A stretch of DNA of 64,000 bases from DAHUYF01 sp035945115. Its GTDB lineage: Bacteria > Pseudomonadota > Alphaproteobacteria > ATCC43930 > CGMCC-115725. The position numbers were made by a program, and so were the translations under genes. The notes under the pieces were generated by a model, which did no database searches, had not been told where the DNA came from, and saw only the letters and a list, made by a program, of their open reading frames with translations. The first letter of the stretch is position 1. Each line of letters opens with the position of its first letter. Positions 62,012 to 64,000 of this stretch are shown one piece after another. The stretch covers positions 1-64,000 of the forward strand of contig DASZAN010000041.1 of assembly GCA_035945115.1 (NCBI GenBank). The letters are read 5' to 3'.

Positions 62012-62050
62012 TGGTATCGCAAAAAGTCAAAAATACCGACACCGATACCA
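62012..62050. promoter_or_regulatory. Inverted repeat TGGTATCG/CGATACCA between divergent genes
   Basis: TGGTATCG at 62012-62019 and its perfect reverse complement CGATACCA at 62043-62050, with 23 bases between them. The spacing sequence is A-rich and includes ATACCG. GGTAT/ATACC half-sites are of the sort bound by GntR-type repressors. It lies about 56 bp before ATG 62106 and 124 bp before the VOC gene. Confidence 0.4.
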
Positions 62051-62105
62051 ACAAAAGTTGCCCGCAACGCAACGCAGTTGAGCCTAGCCCCACAGAGAGA
62101 ATGCC

Positions 62106-63131
62106 ATGCCCGTCGAAGCCCGCGCCTACACCCGCCCGCTGCCCAACCCGGAATGGCTCGGCAAGCTTGCCGAAGAGATCCTCGAGCCCGAGCTCCCGAT
62201 CGTCGACCCGCATCATCACCTGTGGGATCACCCGGGGAGCCGATACTTGCTCGACGAGCTGCTCGCTGATGTCAACTCCGGGCATAACATCGTCGCGACC
62301 GTGTTCGTCCAGTGCGGTTCGGGCTATCGCACTGGAGGTCCCGAGGAAATGCGGCCGATCGGCGAGAGCGAATTCGTCCGAGCAATCGCCGAGGAGGGCG
62401 ACCGGCGCGGCGGGAGGACGAAAATTTGCGCCGGGATTGTCAGCTTCGCAGATTTGCGTTTGCCCAACGTCGATGCGGTACTCGAAGGGCAGATCGCCGC
62501 GGCGGGAGGGCGGTTTCGCGGCATCCGTCACATTGCGGCCCATGATCCCGCAATCATCGGCACCTCATCCTCTGTGCCGCCACCCGGGCTGATGAACGAC
62601 CCGAACTTCCGACGCGGCCTGAAGCGCCTGCCGTCGCACGGTCTGACGTTCGAGGCGTGGATCTATCACCCACAGATCAAGACCCTGACCGAGGTGGCAC
62701 GCGAATGCCCGGACGTCAAAATCGTTTTGAACCATTTTGGCGGCCCGCTCGGCGTCGGTCCCTACAAGCGCGACGCCGTGTTTCCCGGATGGCGCGCCGA
62801 TATCAAGGCGCTCTCCGCCTGCCCGAACGTGCATGTGAAGCTCGGCGGGCTCGCGATGATCGTCAACGCCTTCGATTTCCACCTGGCGCCGTTGCCGCCC
62901 TCATCGCAGGAGATGGCCAAGGCATGGCGACCCTATGTCGAGACCTGCATCGAGGCGTTCGGCGCGCATCGCTGCATGTTCGAGAGCAACTTCCCGGTCG
63001 ATAAGGGCGCGTGCAGCTACCCGGTTTTGTTCAATGCCTTCAAGCGGCTCGCAAGCGGCGCTTCACCGTCCGAGAAGGCAGCTCTCTTCGCGGGTACCGC
63101 GTCACGGTTTTACCGACTGGGCTTGGCCTGA
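62106..63131 (+). CDS. Amidohydrolase family protein (Amidohydro_2, LigI-like group)
   Basis: A 341-residue metal-dependent hydrolase. The N-terminal metal-binding block is LPIVDPHHHLWDHPGSRYLLDELLADV. KIVLNHFGGPLGVGPY carries another His, and CMFESNFPVDKGA the C-terminal part of the active site. This is the PF04909 pattern shared with 2-pyrone-4,6-dicarboxylate lactonase. It would open a lactone or hydrolyse an amide. ATG 62106 has GAGAGA upstream. It is 147 bp before the AA_synth gene, and the two may be co-transcribed. Confidence 0.85.
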   Translation: MPVEARAYTRPLPNPEWLGKLAEEILEPELPIVDPHHHLWDHPGSRYLLDELLADVNSGHNIVATVFVQCGSGYRTGGPEEMRPIGESEFVRAIAEEGDRRGGRTKICAGIVSFADLRLPNVDAVLEGQIAAAGGRFRGIRHIAAHDPAIIGTSSSVPPPGLMNDPNFRRGLKRLPSHGLTFEAWIYHPQIKTLTEVARECPDVKIVLNHFGGPLGVGPYKRDAVFPGWRADIKALSACPNVHVKLGGLAMIVNAFDFHLAPLPPSSQEMAKAWRPYVETCIEAFGAHRCMFESNFPVDKGACSYPVLFNAFKRLASGASPSEKAALFAGTASRFYRLGLA

Positions 63132-63278
63132 GTGTCGCGAAGTGAACCGATCCAAACGGCGTCGGCTCGCGCTACCCGAAGGCGCTTCATGGCCGCAGAA
63201 CGCAAAGAACGTCGCCGTTATGGCATCATTCGACGTCTGCGAATATGAACCGTGAGTTCAGCGTAGGGAGGATGGACA

Positions 63279-63866
63279 ATGGACATCCGCAAGACCGTCA
63301 CGCTCGTTGAGGAGATCAACAGCGAATATGGCGCCTCCGCCGACGCGCCGCTGCGGCGGCTAGCGATCGCTGCCGTCTTTAAGAACCCGCTTGCCGGCGC
63401 CGCTGCGGGCGCCGACCTCAAGCCGCTGGTCGACTATTCGCTCGAGCTCGGGGCATCCCTAACCCGCACAGCACTTGCCACGCTCGGGGCCAGTCCGCCG
63501 CAACTGCGCGCCTACACGAAGGCGGCGCTTGTAGGCGTTGGCGGCGACCTCGAGCACGGCGCGGCCATGATCCATCCGCGACTCGGCATGGCCATGCGCC
63601 GCGCCATTCGGCGCGGTCGCGTTATCATTCCCGGTCACGCCAAGGTGGGACCGCCCGGAACCACCATCGACCTGCTCTACGGGCCGATCGACGAAGGTTG
63701 GGATCTGGACGCGTTCGATTCGACGCCGGTACTGATCCATGATGCGCCGAGGCCGGACGAGATCGTTCTGTGGATCGGCTATGCCTCTGGCCCGCGCGTC
63801 AATGCCCGATGCAAGGGGCCGGATCAGAAGGAAGTTGATGCGCTGGTAGCTTCGTTTCGCAGGTGA
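63279..63866 (+). CDS. Amino acid synthesis family protein (PF06684-like)
   Basis: A 195-residue protein resembling the AA_synth (amino acid synthesis) family. It starts MDIRKTVTLVEEINSEYGASADAPLRRLAIAAVFKNPLAG, then LRAYTKAALVGVGGDLEHGAAMIHPRLGMAMRRAIRRG and PGHAKVGPPGTTIDLLYGPIDEGWDLDAFDSTPVLIHDAPRPDEIVL. No catalytic motif is established for the family. ATG 63279 follows GGGAGGATGGA. Its place after the amidohydrolase suggests a role in the same catabolic step. Confidence 0.75.
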   Translation: MDIRKTVTLVEEINSEYGASADAPLRRLAIAAVFKNPLAGAAAGADLKPLVDYSLELGASLTRTALATLGASPPQLRAYTKAALVGVGGDLEHGAAMIHPRLGMAMRRAIRRGRVIIPGHAKVGPPGTTIDLLYGPIDEGWDLDAFDSTPVLIHDAPRPDEIVLWIGYASGPRVNARCKGPDQKEVDALVASFRR

Positions 63867-64000
63867 GGCTCCGGATCGACCACTCCACTCTAGCGTCCCC
63901 CTCCCCACCGCTGCCCGCAACATGCATTTAGCGCGGTGGGCGGACCGCAGCGCCCCAGCACATGGTGGTGCCCAGGGAGGGATTTGGCCAAAACCACACT
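63867..64000. other. Gene-free right edge
   Basis: No gene or clear signal is seen after the stop at 63866. The last 40 bases (from about 63961) look superficially like the end of a tRNA on the minus strand but lack the T-loop and its stem. Confidence 0.35.

Noticed and set aside
63955..64000. tRNA 3' end on the minus strand
   Set aside because: TGGTGCCCAGGGAGGGATTTG resembles a tRNA end, but the following bases do not give the TTCRA loop or a matching T-stem.

Overview
The window is about 64 kb of GC-rich chromosomal DNA from an alphaproteobacterium, probably a soil Hyphomicrobiales or Rhodospirillales-type organism. This is inferred from the gene families present: a TrpX-like ABC_sub_bind protein, isoquinoline-oxidoreductase-type molybdoenzymes, HspQ, many ABC uptake systems, and tight ATGA-type gene overlaps. 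I see no rRNA, tRNA, CRISPR array, insertion sequence, integrase or phage gene. Apart from HspQ, which is not a classical regulator, I recognise no DNA-binding transcription factor in about 52 genes.

Layout, left to right. (1) 0.3-8.3 kb: an orphan ABC_sub_bind protein, a complete NitT/TauT-type ABC importer on the minus strand (two permeases, ATPase, binding protein), then a divergent plus-strand set of a two-subunit exported molybdenum oxidoreductase and a class II aldolase-like protein. (2) 8.4-14.0 kb: a D-cysteine-desulfhydrase-like PLP enzyme, a peptide/nickel-type binding protein and two permeases without ATPase genes, and an amidohydrolase. (3) 14.1-20.8 kb: GDP-L-fucose synthesis (gmd, fcl), an alpha/beta hydrolase fold protein lacking its nucleophile serine, a GT2-GtrA fusion, hspQ, a CaiB-type CoA transferase and a TonB-like protein. 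(4) 20.8-23.5 kb: an unrecognised minus-strand cluster with two proteins sharing a C-terminal FRPxYWxY-type module, and an RlpA-like lipoprotein. (5) 23.6-28.2 kb: a secreted phospholipase C/phosphoesterase divergent from an imelysin-dihaem cytochrome operon, with a good PHO-box match between them. (6) 28.2-31.1 kb: a GST, an amine-oxidase-like flavoprotein and an exported RidA protein.

(7) 31.1-37.2 kb: five overlapping minus-strand genes (molybdenum hydroxylase large, FAD and 2Fe-2S subunits, acyl-CoA ligase, crotonase) in the order of the hmfABCDE 2-furoate pathway. (8) 37.4-50.5 kb: a Baeyer-Villiger-type monooxygenase, a complete branched-chain-type ABC importer with an acyl-CoA synthetase inside the operon, and an opposing operon of an FAD-GcvT dehydrogenase, a Rieske oxygenase and an SDR. 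(9) 50.6-59.9 kb: a split hydantoinase/oxoprolinase pair, an OPT-type transporter and a fused oxoprolinase. (10) 60.0-63.9 kb: a convincing 2,2-dialkylglycine decarboxylase (dgdA), a VOC protein, an amidohydrolase and an amino-acid-synthesis family protein.

Overall this is an accessory catabolic region: uptake systems paired with oxidoreductases, CoA ligases and amide or lactam hydrolases for aromatic or furanic acids, N-methyl compounds and unusual amino acids. Product names rest on motifs and remembered family resemblance, and substrates are inferences unless stated otherwise.
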